DNA of 64,000 nucleotides from Mermis nigrescens. Its lineage: Eukaryota; Nematoda; Enoplea; Mermithida; Mermithidae. The stretch's first letter is position 1; each line of letters opens with the position of its first letter. The notes beneath the pieces were generated by a model. The model had not been told where the DNA came from and made no database searches. It saw nothing but the letters and a program-made list of their open reading frames with translations. The translations under genes were made by a program, and so were the position numbers. The stretch covers positions 372,001 through 436,000 of the forward strand of contig JAVLUZ010000547.1 of NCBI GenBank assembly GCA_036768485.1. The letters are read 5' to 3'. This document shows, piece by piece, positions 34,726 through 46,379 of this stretch.

Positions 34726-36429
34726 CATAGCCGTGCCTAGGGGGGTGCGAACTGTGCGGCCGCACGGGGCCGCTAAAAAAGTTGTAGTGCATGCCGTATA
34801 GAATTTATTTTTGGCGGCCCTCTTACAATAATTCGATACATACGTTCAAAAGGATCGATTTTTCGACGTTCTAATGCAAACACAGTCAGTTAAAAATCTT
34901 TACTTGCATTTTTAAAAGAACGCTGACTGAGCTATACTTGTTCTCATTTTTCAGACATATTGTTGATTTTTCTGTTGCAATAATGTGTGTCCAGAAAGTT
35001 GAGTTCGCAAAGGCTAAAATGTCAAAATTTTCCGGCGCTTTGCACTGAGCCTATAGATCAAATGAATTTAAAAGCTTGAATCAGCTGAAATAATCTAGCA
35101 CTTTACATCACTAGTAATTTAATGCACTATTTGTTCATTGAATGAAAGTGCGCATGCTTGTTGAGCATAAAACTAAAAGTGCGAAAATGATTGTGTACCA
35201 GTTTGTCTATTCTTTGCTTTTTTGTCTTTCTTTACAGGGACACAATCCTATTTTAAATGAAAGAAATGGTCAAATTTTCTTATGTTTTTGTGCATTTCCT
35301 GTTTTCTGAACTGCATCTTCTTAATAAGAAGGCTACAAATGGGCCTGAAAAGGGTAAGAACAAAAACTTCAATTTATACATTTTTCTATATCTTATTGGC
35401 AGCGACCCGTTGCTGCGCTATGTAATTAGCAGAGGTCGAAAAACGCATTTCAGCTCAGAAGTTTTGTGAGATGTAAGAGTCCATCAATTTTGAGTGTTTT
35501 TAGGCTCCATTCAGGACCAAAATTCGGCCGTTTTTGCGATAATTTTAACATTATTATTTGACATTGAAATGCTTTTTTACAAAATTTGTAGGGACTCTGC
35601 CCCGGACCCCGCAGGGAACGCTTGACCGCGCCACCTAAGACCCCCGCAGCATATGTGGGCAGCAACAAAATCCCAGGGGGGGGTAGGTGCAAGGTTTTTT
35701 AGAGGTCGAAAAATGGTCTTAAAAATGATGGTATGGCTAAGAAATACCGTTTTCAAGGTTTCTCATTGAGCACTACCCACGAATACCAGCTTTAAAAACA
35801 TGGGAAGATGATGAATCGCTCAAGTCATGCACATGGACCAGACATGTACACTGAGCTGAAAGTTCTTGCTTGATCAAGTCCAAATGAATTAACTTCGCCA
35901 CTAGCTACTCTTAAATATCTATCAAATGACTTCCAGGATGTTTTCCCGAACCTTATAATTGATTTCAGAATTTTACTTACAATACCTATTGCTGTGGCCT
36001 CAGCAGAACGTTCCTTCGCGGAACTGAAATTAATAATAACATATTTGTGCATACTAGCGATTATTTCACAAGTGCATACTAGCGATTATTTCAATTGAAA
36101 AGGATTTATCATCTTCGTTAGATTTTTTGCAATTGATTGACCAGTTTGCCGCTCAGAAAGCTAGGCAAGTTATTTTGTAATAAAGCACGTCATCATTCAC
36201 GAAATAGGTAAATTATTTGAGAAAAAACATACGATACCTACTAAAAATAATGTAGCACAATATTTTGTTAGTAAATTTACAGTAAGATGCTAAGTGCGAT
36301 CATATAGGTACATATGTAAAAGATATACATAAGTGATAATTATGATGCCTATAATATCAGTTTTAAAAATTATAGGGGCCGCCACAATAAAATTCGCCCA
36401 GGGCCGCTAAACCTCTAAGCACGGCCCTG
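34726..36429 (+). mobile_element. hAT element with perfect TSD and transposase relic
   Basis: Ends are CATAGCCGTGCCTAGG and the complement of CAGGGCCGTGCTTAGAGG. TATAAAAT is duplicated at 34718-34725 and 36430-36437. The right third encodes a hAT dimerisation domain, which assigns the superfamily directly. A truncated family B copy (35640-35790) has inserted just before the domain. The 1.7 kb is too short for a full transposase. Confidence 0.93.
35844..36180 (+). pseudogene. hAT transposase C-terminal dimerisation domain, broken
   Basis: The frame reads MYTELKVLA, a TGA at 35871, then YLSNDFQDVFPNLIIDFRIL and TIPIAVASAERSFAELK, the classic hAT C-terminal (hATC) signature. A 25-base direct duplication (36047 and 36072, GTGCATACTAGCG) shifts the frame. 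The end SSSLDFLQLIDQFAAQKARQ follows in the new frame to TAA at 36178. It is thus inactivated by at least one stop and one frameshift, and the N-terminal catalytic part is missing. Confidence 0.9.
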
Positions 36430-36619
36430 TATAAAATGAATAAAAGAAAATTGACAATGATATTGTGTGAAAATTTACATGGCAAAACACACGCGCAATA
36501 AAGGTTATAGATAAGGCATACGGCAAGAAATTCGCACGGCGATAACCTGATTGTACATTGCATTTTTATAACCAAATTTATGCCTGGCAATAAGAAAATA
36601 TGCAAATTAATTTCCACAA

Positions 36620-36733
36620 TTATTTATAAATAGCTCTTTTTATTATATCTGCTGTTATTTGAGCGCTAGAGCCATGAATAAATGTATCGTGATCACCGGG
36701 TACAATGTGAACGTCTACTATACCATTGACGAC
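36620..36733 (-). CDS. FASN: FASN last exon: thioesterase C-terminus
   Basis: 37 codons and TAA. VDVHIVPGDHDTFIHGSS matches human KVSVHVIEGDHRTLLEGSG; the His of GDHD (codon 36689-36691) is the thioesterase catalytic histidine. It starts after a TATTCAG acceptor in phase 0. No AATAAA was seen between the stop codon and the hAT element 190 bases on, so the 3' UTR may run into that element. Confidence 0.95.
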   Translation of the reverse strand, partial: VVNGIVDVHIVPGDHDTFIHGSSAQITADIIKRAIYK

Positions 36734-37260
36734 CTGAATAGAAAGTTAACTTTAAAAATAAGATTAAGCAAAAGATATAAACAACTAACACAAACTTCTG
36801 ACTTATCATAGCGCTAAAATCTTAGGGTATTACTGTTGTTTTTGACGAGCTTTTCAATGCAGTAACAAATCTTGTGCCTATGAAACTCCACGTGTCCATC
36901 ACTGGAGCGAATTTACTAACGCTGATTTGTGAGTTCACGTTTTTATTAACAAAATAAACATGCAAATAAAATGGCTGTGAGCTTTTGAATGGAAAGCACA
37001 AATTTGTGCAATAGCGCTTAAGATAAAATTTCTTGTCTAAACATCCATAATTGGAAGAATTTTCGTGGTAAGGAATAATCAAGAAGCGTATTATGGGCTA
37101 AAGAGATGCGTCCTATCAAAAATAAATTAAACAATCAATCGGTCTTTGCTATTACTGGCTTGTAGTAGCCAAGCGACATGAATTGCCCAAAAAAGCCGAA
37201 AGACTACAAAATATTTCTTAAGAATACATTTTTTAGTTTCCTTCAAAATCTGTGGGATTA

Positions 37261-37484
37261 TAGTCTGTTTCATTTAAATTTGAGGTTTCGTTTTGAATTT
37301 CTATGCAAGAATAAGGCTACAAAAGTGCTTTAAAATTTTGATGCAATAATGCAGCTTGGCATTGGCATACGTCTCCATGACGCGATATACTGTAGAATAT
37401 CGCATATGGCTATTTTAGTTTGAAACATTTTTGTAGTCACTTTAAAATTTTTCGAAAAATCTCAAACCTAAATGAAACGGACTA
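37261..37484. mobile_element. TAGTCTGTTTCA MITE, TA-flanked
   Basis: 224 bp with inverted ends TAGTCTGTTTCATTTAAATT and the complement of TAGTCCGTTTCATTTAGGTT, flanked by TA on both sides. It lies in the penultimate FASN intron. Confidence 0.85.
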
Positions 37485-37549
37485 TAGTATTTTCCGATCG
37501 TCCTCATTTGAATAACTGCTGGTATTTTTAGCCGCGTTAAAAATGTTAC

Positions 37550-37652
37550 CTCCGAGAGACCATAATCTCTGCCAACGTCCTCTTCTTTTGCTGCCCCACT
37601 TTCAGCCTTTATGAGTGTTACATTACCTTCAAACTTATAGGAAGGCTCGTAC
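37550..37652 (-). CDS. FASN: FASN exon: thioesterase
   Basis: 34 codons plus one base. YEPSYKFEGNVTLIKAESGA, then EEDVGRDYGLSE, matches human [20 protein letters not shown] and DLGADYNLSQ. The first base completes an Arg codon begun 10 kb upstream (exon 47611-48000). The donor is GAG/GTAACA. Confidence 0.95.
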
Positions 37653-37716
37653 CTGAAAATTAAAATTTTATTTTGTGATCAGCAGATGCAGAGCTGAATT
37701 TTTAGCAGATTAGCAG

Positions 37717-38312
37717 TGGCGGATCTAGGATTTTCCTAAGGGGCGGTACCACGGCTTTTCCTAAAGCAGTCAAAAATAGGTCCGAAAATTTTCCCTTTAC
37801 GTGCGAAATAGCGTTTTTTCCGGCGTTTTACCTTGTGTACTTTTATTTAAAACTATTTTTGACGCAACTTTTTTAAAAAAATTTTTAAATTTTCGATAAT
37901 TTTGTGCTGAAAAAATTATTAAATTTCTTTGAACATTAACGAAAAAGAAAATTTGATAAAGTAGACGAAAAGACGGTCCGAAGCTTGATTTACTGCTTGA
38001 TTTGCAGCATTTGACGCGGAGTGTCGAAAATTTTGAAAATTTACGCTCAAAATTAGTAGAAATATGTACTGAAATAGCTGTTCCTGCTCTTGAAACTGTT
38101 TTGGGAGCTATCCTATGGGCAAAAAAAGGCTTTAAGTTCGCAAAGAAAGTAAATAAATGTCAGGTATAATTCGGCGCGAAGCGCGAAAAAATTTCAGAAA
38201 TTATGATCACTGACGGCCAAAAATCAATGCAAATTACATATCCCTTATTTATCTCACCAAATATTTTGAGTCAATGGGGAGGCGCCCCCGCCCTCCTTAA
38301 ATCCGCTCAGCT
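37717..38312. mobile_element. CAGTGGCGGAT hAT-like MITE
   Basis: Ends are CAGTGGCGGATCTAGGATTT and AAATCCGCTCAG. Flanks CAGATTAG and CTGATTAG match at seven of eight bases. It holds a GGCGCGAAGCGC palindrome near 38173. Confidence 0.82.
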
Positions 38313-38888
38313 GATTAGAAGGGATTTATGCATAAAAGAAAAACAAATCTAAACATAAACTACAATTAAGTCTTACTTGAAACGTTTTAGCTTCAGTTTT
38401 GCTAATTGAAAGTGCTCAAAATACGAGACTTGAGTCACAAGTGCATGCTAGCTATCTAAAAAAATTTTTCTATATATCAGCATGCATGTGGTTTTTTGCG
38501 CAAGGTATTACAGCTTTTGCTTTGCATCGCTAAATTCATTATCTCTCTCTTTCCTTTCTACAAAATTTATTTTATCATACATTGAAAATAGCTGAGTGAA
38601 AAATAGCTCAAGCGAAAAACCTCATGAGTTCACTTTTTAAGGAATATAGCCTTAATTACTAATGAAATAATACAAACGTAGTAAGGCTCTTGTTAGACGG
38701 ACTTTTGTTCCAAAATGCGCATTTGTGATGAAGCTAAGTTTTAGCCAAAATTAGCAAAAATTAAGTTTTGACGCAAAATGCAGCACAAGAAAGAGAAAAT
38801 AAATTTAAATGGGAATTTCGCTACTGCATCAATGAAAGCCACAAGCTGACTTTGTTTTCCCGATATTTCGAGACTGAATGCTAGTCAG

Positions 38889-39128
38889 CATAGGCGAGCG
38901 GCAACAAAGCTCTGGGGGAGCAAAATTTTTTCAAAGGTCAAAAAATGGCCTTAAAAATGTGGTATGGCGAAAATACACAATTTTTCAAGGTTTCTCATCG
39001 AGCACTATCCATTGGCATCAAGAAATTGCGAAAAAAACAGAAACATTCAAAAATTGAATACTGGGGGTATTTTGGTTTCTAGGGGGTATATTGGTATCTG
39101 GGGGGATGCATACCCCCCACGCCCTGGT
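38889..39128 (+). repeat. Family B repeat
   Basis: Forward copy in the long FASN intron. Confidence 0.75.
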
Positions 39129-39297
39129 CTGCTAGTCAGTGCTTGAGCTGTGCAAAATAAAAAATGGTTTATTAAACAAAAAACTAGGTGATTTAAAATT
39201 TTTTGTAGAAACTTCAGAGGTATGAAGCAGAAGTTGTGACATCATACCGAATGTTTATATCTCGTATAGAAAAAGTTATTAGAAAACTAAAACGAAT

Positions 39298-39542
39298 TTG
39301 CAGACCAGACATGCACATGGGGGAGGAGTTTGGGGGTCTAGACCCCCTTCCCTTAAAATGAAAAAAATGGAAAGTTTTATCAGGAAAATGCGGCAAAATG
39401 AAGGCAAAAAACGGATTAAAATTGAACTTTTTCGTCAAAAGTGCTTAAAATTGACCAGAAACTGTAATAAGGTAGTTTTAACGCTATTTTAGCGCTTATA
39501 CCACTTTTTGAGGTCATTTTGGCGTAAAAAGCTCAATTTTTG
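39298..39542 (+). repeat. Family D repeat, left part
   Basis: G-rich left edge (ACATGCACATGGGGGAGGAG, GGGGTCTAGACCCCC), then a body with AAAATGAAGGCAAAAAACG. It is interrupted at CAATTTTTG by the following element and resumes at 42627. Related copies lie at 51675, 55270 and 55630. Confidence 0.7.
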
Positions 39543-39954
39543 GAATCTTTTGAACAAATTTCCCGCCACCGTTTTTTGAGCGACGAAATAAAGATACAGT
39601 AATCAAATTTTAGGTATGAATGTAAACAACCTTTATTGACTTCCGCACAAAAAATTAGCAAAACACGATGTAAACTGATGTTTACACTGAGTTTCAGTTG
39701 TAGTTTACAACACGTTAAATTTTAATTTACAACACGTCACCGGTCGGCTTCGTAAACCAGTTATGCGATTTCTGGAATTAGATAGAATTTTACTGGATAA
39801 GTCGTCGGCTGTAAAATTTCTACAAGATCGCGGAATACTTTCCAATGGTCTATTTTGTCGAAATGGCCATGAAATGACCATTATTTTAAGTGATAAAGAG
39901 GATCGTAACAAGAACGAGAATTGTTTGTTTGAAAAGATAATAAAATATACGGTG

Positions 39955-40040
39955 TAGTCCCAACACTGCCACAGTCTCAACATTGCCATCGTCCCATCTC
40001 TTCCACTGGGAGTCCCAACACTGCCACCGCGAGTTCCAGC
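39955..40040 (-). repeat. Degenerate CAGTGTTGGGACT minisatellite
   Basis: Four or five diverged units of AGTCCCAACACTGCCAC, the inverse of the array at 42140. Confidence 0.75.
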
Positions 40041-40760
40041 ATGCATACAGCGAGTCACACCGGACTTGTAAACATACGTGAGCAGCAAGAAAATTCTGGG
40101 GGGAGCAGGATGGGTAAAATCGATAGAAACATTACTAAAAATATAATTTTTTAGGGAGGGGATTCAAGTTTTCGGGGGAGGGTACAAACCCCCACGCCCA
40201 TGTGTGGTTGTAAACCCCTTAAAATTCAAACTCCCCAGAATCAGGCGGATCTCCCACAATTGTGTTTTTGACTTTTTCCTCAATGTTTGCCACATAAGAT
40301 CCACTCCCAGAATTAAGTCACTGCTCACATATAATTAAAGGCATTAAGTACATAACGTTCATGGATTATAATGGTGGGTCGCCAGTTGTCACGAGCGACG
40401 CGATTTTAAGCTCCATGTTCATATAGAATACGTTGTCTTAATGCAATATAATTTAATATTACGAAAATTATGATTATTTTTATTCGTATTATAATATTCG
40501 CAAAATCTAATCTTGTAATATAAATCGCTATTTTCAAATCGTAAAATATTATAAGGTCCTGAATTTTTTTCGAAAATTGTAATAATTATACTATTAACGT
40601 TTATGATTATGTAAATATGCGAAAAGGCAAAATCCCAGGCTAACAAAGCGGTTCTATGCAATAGCATGGTCGAAACCAATTAAAACCGGTCTTAAGAACC
40701 AGACAGAGAAGAGAGGCGTCAGACTAGAATGGAAACTTAAGATTAATTAAGCTTCCCACA

Positions 40761-41337
40761 ACGGCGCGGATTTGAGGGGGGCGGGGAGCGGTCGCCCCCA
40801 TTGGCCAAAAATATTTGGCGAGATAAAGAATGGATATGCAATTTACAATGATTTTTGGCCGTCAGTGACTATAATTTCTCAAACTTTTCCGGGGATGATA
40901 TCTATTAATGACATTTATCAACTTTCTTGGCGACCTGGAAGCTGTTTTCTGTTCTATTTTTACATGGTTTTCTTCTACTTTCAATTGAAAATTTCGATGT
41001 TCAGCATCTAATGCTATAGAAACAGGAAATCAAGCAGTAAATCATGCCTCTAGACGTCTATCCGCCCTAATTGACAAATTTTTCCGGCGCCTCGCGCCAG
41101 ATTTTTGTAAAAGTCAAAGAAATTTAATGATTTTTTTCGCGCAAAATTGTCAAAAATTTCTAAATCTTAAGAAAAATATTGCGTCAAAAGTGATTATATG
41201 TATAAGAGTATACAATGTAAAACAGCGAAAAAACGCCATTTCGCGCGTTAAGGGCAAACTTTCGGACCTATTCTTGACTGTTTTTGGAAAAGTTGGGATA
41301 CCGCCCCTACGTTAGGAAAATCAAACATCCGCCATTG
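40761..41337. mobile_element. hAT-like MITE with perfect 8-bp TSD
   Basis: Left end ACGGCGCGGATTTGAGG, right end ATCCGCCATTG. TTCCCACA is duplicated at 40753-40760 and 41338-41345. A GGCGCCTCGCGCC palindrome lies near 41087. It is nested in the 39543-42626 element. Confidence 0.85.
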
Positions 41338-42139
41338 TTCCCACACTTAGAATATCAGAAAACACGACACTGCGCGCAAAATACACCAAAACAACTGACA
41401 TTGTTTATTAATTTTGGGTCATGTGAGTAACTTATTGAAAAGGTTACTCGAGGTCAAAATCATAAGATGTAAGTTGACGAAAAACGAGCATGTTGTATGC
41501 AGATAGATGCAAAGGTGAGAACAGGTGATTAAAATATATCCAGAAAATGAGTCATCAAAACGACACCATGTACGTCCGCCGAATTTTCTATAAAAGCGGC
41601 GCAACTGAAAGCTTCAGCTCTTCCTACCTTTGTCTTGCGTGTGTCAGCCTTATTGCACGCTTTAAAAGATCATAACCTCTGACACTTTATCTTATTCTAG
41701 CTAGCGCAATCTAAACCCACAGTTACGCCTTCTTTTCCGCCTAGCTTACGCTCACGTCGAATTATTGAATAATTTGGATGTTTTTATTTAATTTCTCAAA
41801 TAAAATTATATATTCCTTATTCGTTGCCGTTGTCCTATATACATACAAAGGCAGAATCGCCCTCAAACCTACTCCATTAATAAAGTGCACAAACTTCATT
41901 TGGAAAAATCGAGCAAAAATTGGCGAGTTTAAGCTAAAAGTTGCACACAATTAATAAGGCGAAAATTGGGCGTGACATAGTGAAGGGTAGAATCAAGAAC
42001 TTGTTATATGCTAAATCTTAAAATCTTTTGCGTAGTAATTCTATGTTGCATTTATAATGTATTGTAATGTCGAAGTTGCCTAGGAATAATCTAATTTATA
42101 ATTAAAGCGATCTTTTATACCTAACTTCTGAACATCTCA

Positions 42140-42257
42140 GTGATGGAGGCAGTGTTGGGACTCGCGGTGGCAGTGTTGGAGTGGGTGGCAGTCTTTGGAC
42201 TCACGGTGGCAGTGTCGGGACTGGTGGCAGTGTTGGGACTGGTGGCAGTGTTGGGAC
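42140..42257 (+). repeat. GGTGGCAGTGTTGGGACT minisatellite
   Basis: About six units of 18-21 bases. The last two are identical and the left ones diverged. Confidence 0.9.
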
Positions 42258-42656
42258 ACGATCAAATATATTGCTTCATTCATGCCCGCGCCGTAAATTC
42301 GTGAATTTATAAATGTGATCATAATATTCTATAATTTATTTATACTTATTAAATAGAGCTTAAAAAGTTATGCGTGTACATTAAATTTCCATTTTGTGAA
42401 ATATTTATATTCCAAGAAAAACGGTGGGCGAAATTTCCTTCTGAACAATTTCTTATGTCTATTTAGTCCCGAACTTTACACTGCCAGATGTCCAGTTTAC
42501 AACAAAACTCAATTATTTTGCAGGTGTAAAGGCAAAAAGTCATAAGCTAGTTGTATGTAAAGTTTCGTTACTGCAGCTGTTATGGATCGGCAAAAAAACG
42601 GTGGCGGGGAAATTGTTCAAAAGATCCAATTTTTGACCCCCCTCCAGACCGGCTGA

Positions 42657-42723
42657 CCATAGGTGGGCAGCACCGAAATTCTAGGGGGTGAAAAAATTTT
42701 CAAAGGTCAAAAAATGGTATATA

Positions 42724-42759
<36 letters not shown>

Positions 42760-42776
42760 TATATATCAAAAATATA

Positions 42777-42875
<99 letters not shown>

Positions 42876-43027
42876 GAAAAAACACCCTTTTTCGACGTTT
42901 CTCATTGAGCACTATCCAATGGCATCAAAAAAACGCTACAAAAGCAAAAAAATTCAAAATTTGAAATCTGGGGGGTATTTCAACTTCTGGGGGTGCATAC
43001 CCCCGAACCCCCTACGCCCATGTGTGA
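42657..43027 (+). repeat. Family B repeat split by a (TA)n array
   Basis: A normal family B start and end, but the block that normally reads CTTAAAAATGGTGGTATGGCG is replaced by the (TA)n run at 42728-42870. Confidence 0.85.
42728..42870. repeat. (TA)n microsatellite
   Basis: About 140 bases of TA dinucleotides with one short break (TCAAAAATATAG). Confidence 0.97.
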
Positions 43028-43489
43028 GGCTGACTCCCAGATCGGCCATGCAGCGCATCTATGCTCGTGACTCAACCTTCGTACATAATCATTGCCTTCT
43101 GTTTTAGGATGATATCGGTCAGGAGAACGCACATGAACATATAAAGGAAAAATCATTTCAAATGCATAAATTTATCTGAATATCAAGAATTTTAAAATTC
43201 TGCATCTTTAATTAGTTTGCGAAAGCGATCGAGTTAAGAAGAGTCTTAAACTTAAAGCATCCGTCGCTCAATGAAATACGTTACACATTCTATCGAAATT
43301 TGTTTTGTATCCAGATATGCACACACATGAACGAACAAGAGTGAAAGTCGAGAAAAATGCCCTATTATGAAAAATTAACTTAAGTCGCAGCTGATTTTTA
43401 AGAATTTGACGATTCTGCAGATCGAATATTTTCACGGGGGTGGAAAACACTCAAACTCGTTAATCACAGGTAGCGCCTTAGCGCGTACC

Positions 43490-45245
43490 TATAATATATT
43501 TGGGTACCTCCAACATCCGTCTACCCCCCACAGCTATAACGGGACACTTATGTATTGTGCGGTTTTTTGAAAGATGGATAATAAAAAATCGATGCCGCCA
43601 TTTTTTAATTTTTTACACTTTCATCCGGTGTGTAAAGAGCGTTAAAAGTTTTACTGTAACGTTATAACATATAGTTTTTTTTAATTTTGGTCGGTCACAC
43701 GACTTTTCTAACTCAATATTGCATTCCATTTATTTTGGCTTTGCTTAAATGTAGACAATTGATTAAGCTCTAAACACTTTTTAAAATGACTCATTTCCAG
43801 AGTGGCAATGTAGAGAGTGTAAAAAATCTAAAGTCGAAAAAACACATTTTGGCCTCTTTTTTTGATTGCCAACAACTCTGGTTATGAGTCCTGATTTATT
43901 CATTGCAGCAGAAATGTACTACGACTTAAGGGCTATTTTCGGCTCACCAGCAAACTTGTTTACACTCAATACGGAATTGGATCTAGAATTTTTAAACTTT
44001 ACACTCCAGTGGATGGTATAAAAAACAGGTTTTGTCTCAGATTTCTCCGCTAACATCTCCGGTTATAAATCGAGATAAATTAACAGAAATAAAAATAGAG
44101 TACGTTTTAAGGGCTACACGTCGCAGCAAACTGCGTTTAAAAAACTCAATATTGAGTTACTTATAGAGGTATAAAGTTGGAAATCAGGGGTGTAGCATTA
44201 TGTAAATAACATGTTTTTTCCCTTTTTGATTGGTCAATATCTCAAATATTTTGCAGAGCAGACGTTTTCCACACACAAACGTACTACTATTTTAAGGCTA
44301 CAAACTGGCCTAATCCGAAGTTCTTTACACTCAATAGGGAGTTAGGTTCAGATTTTTAAAGTTTACAATGTGGTTGATGGTGGAAAAATACGTTTTTTCT
44401 CTTTGTTAATCGCCAATTTTTCCGTTTTTAAAGTCGCGATAAATCGAATAAAATAAAAATAAAGCACTTTCTAAGATTTACACATCAAAGCAAATTGTGT
44501 TAACGTTCATCAATATTTAGCTTTTTCAGGAGATGTAAAGTCGAACATTGGGAGGATTAAACGTGCTTCTGTCTTGTTTTTTCTGCCACTTTCTCCGGCT
44601 GTGAGTCTGGACATGATCTCAAGTCTAAAAATGTGCCAGGAATCAATCGTGATACGCCAGTTGGGCGTGTTTGTTTACACTCAACAGTGGTGTGGAGTTG
44701 TTTACATCTAATATTTGTTTGTCTTCAGGCAATTTGGAGACGTGATTTTTACATAAATGTTGATCGTAATATCAGAGCAATGTTGGAATTACGAATCCGA
44801 CGAAATTCTTCTTTGCACTCAGTAGTTGTGTAAAGTTTACACTGCAAATTAACTTTAGTTCTAGAGCCCTGTGGAAGGTTAATTTTTTAAAAATGTTCTA
44901 TATAACATCAGAATTACGCATCTGATTGTTAGTTTTGCTCTACAATCAGTAGTTAAGTAAAGTTTGCACTATTAATTTATTGTTGATGCGTAAAGTTTAC
45001 ACTACAAATTTATTTTACTTCAAGAGCGTTGTAGACCGTAAATTTCCTCAGAAAATGTTCCGTAAGGTCAGGATTACGAATCTGACTGTATGCTTTCTTT
45101 ACGCCCAGTAGTTGTGTACAGTTTACACTGAAAATTAACTCAGTTTCAGAGCGTTACAGAAGTTTAATCTTTTTTTCAAAATGTTCCATGTAACGTTAGG
45201 ATTACGAATCTGAGAGTGAGTGTTCTTTACACCCAGTATTTGATC
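43490..45245 (+). repeat. Degenerate tandem array rich in TGTAAA/TTTACA
   Basis: Starts with a terminal-like sequence (ACCCCCCACAGC, TGCGGTTTTTTG, AAAATCGATGCC) that recurs inverted at 60440-60560. Then come diverged units of about 350 bp (for example from 43969 and 44325, each starting TACACTCAATA) and about 135 bp (three, 44814-45240, each with CAGTAGTTGTGTAAAGTTTACAC or a variant). It lies in the long FASN intron. Confidence 0.7.
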
Positions 45246-45377
45246 TGTTTTAATAAAGTAAGGTTGTTATGTAAAAATAATGATGTTGTCCAGAATAATA
45301 TAGTTTTCCGCGTTTTTGGACTGCTGTCATTATTGTGGCATGTTACCGGTATGTGTTTACTGACTGATTGTTTGTGT

Positions 45378-45562
45378 CCAGGATGGTCACCCGTCCAGCT
45401 TGGCCGTCCGTCCAGCCTGGCCGTCCATCCAGGGTGGCCGTGCAATGCTATATGAGTGCAAAATTAGGGCGCGAATTTTCCATGGTGGCCGCCCATCCAG
45501 AATGGCCGTCCAAAGTAAAATATGGCATGATTATGTTGTCCAGAGTGGCCGTCCGTGTTTCT
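45378..45562 (+). repeat. TGGCCGTCC minisatellite
   Basis: Several units of about 15-17 bases around GTCCAGNNTGGCCGTCC, tight at the left and scattered at the right. Confidence 0.85.
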
Positions 45563-46221
45563 ATTCTAAATATAATATAATCTTGCGACGATATTTATTT
45601 GAATATTACTCCAAACGAGTACCATGCACTGACATTCTCTGTTGTACAAAATGCACCCGATTGATATGCATCTAGCACAATGAGAAAAGTACCTCATTTG
45701 AATGCGTCTTTTTTATTCTGTTATGCCCTTGTCAACCGAAATGTAACGCAGAATCTTCCCGTCAGCAGAAAGCATATTTTAAGTTTTATCCAAGTAGTCT
45801 AGTTATGTTGTAGGTGCTTGCCTGAAACCATAAATGATTTTGTGAGGGCAACATTTGTTACAAGTATTCACAATAACAATTTTACTGTGTCAGAATAGTT
45901 TAGTAGCTAGAAAATGTCACTCACATTTTAACTAAATACACGAGCAAACCCTTCTTTGAGTGTGCCAGAACAGTAGCTCATTAACTCATACATTGAATAA
46001 GTACTATCCCTTTATGCTACTCACTAAACCAGATCTATAAACCACCCATAAGCTATCTATTACAAAAGCAATTATCACACAATAGTCGGATAATCGAGAC
46101 GGTCGGAGGAAAAGGATTTCGGGCAATCTAAAAATGATATGTTTTATTCTTAAAAGGAGAATCGGGGACAGTCGGAGAATTGGGACCGTCGAAGAAACGT
46201 GACAGAGCGGTTAGGCTATCT

Positions 46222-46345
46222 AGCCGATTAAGGCGGCCACCATGGACTGGCAACCAGGCTAGACGGGACGGGCGGCCACATAGGACGGACAGCCACCCTA
46301 AACAGATTTAACAAACTGGAAGACGGCCAACCTGGACAGTACCAT
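46222..46345 (-). repeat. Inverted partner of the TGGCCGTCC array
   Basis: Diverged units (GGCGGCCAC, GGACGGACAGCCACC, AGACGGCCAACC) complementary to 45378-45562. Confidence 0.75.
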
Positions 46346-46379
46346 TTACTAAAAGCATGATAATTAAATGTAGGGTACT

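Larger units (their letters stand above)
39543..42626. mobile_element. TIR element with 9-bp duplication and subterminal minisatellites
   Basis: Inverted ends: GAATCTTTTGAACAAATTTC with CCGCCACCG on the left, and the complement CGGTGGCGGGGAAATTG with TTCAAAAGATC on the right. The 9 bases CAATTTTTG flank both sides (39534-39542, 42627-42635); 9-base duplications are typical of Mutator-like elements. An extra right-end-like copy sits at about 42418-42452. Arrays built on CAGTGTTGGGACT lie near both ends in opposite orientation. A separate hAT-like MITE is nested at 40761. No transposase was recognised. Confidence 0.8.

Noticed and set aside
35825..36052. Minus-strand frame opposite the hAT domain
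   Set aside because: It is the complement of the real hAT signature, which is on the + strand.
39955..42257. CRISPR-like spaced repeats
   Set aside because: Short, degenerate head-to-tail minisatellite units without unique spacers, in an animal genome.
42663..42905. Tyr-Ile repeat proteins on both strands
   Set aside because: Translation of (TA)n.
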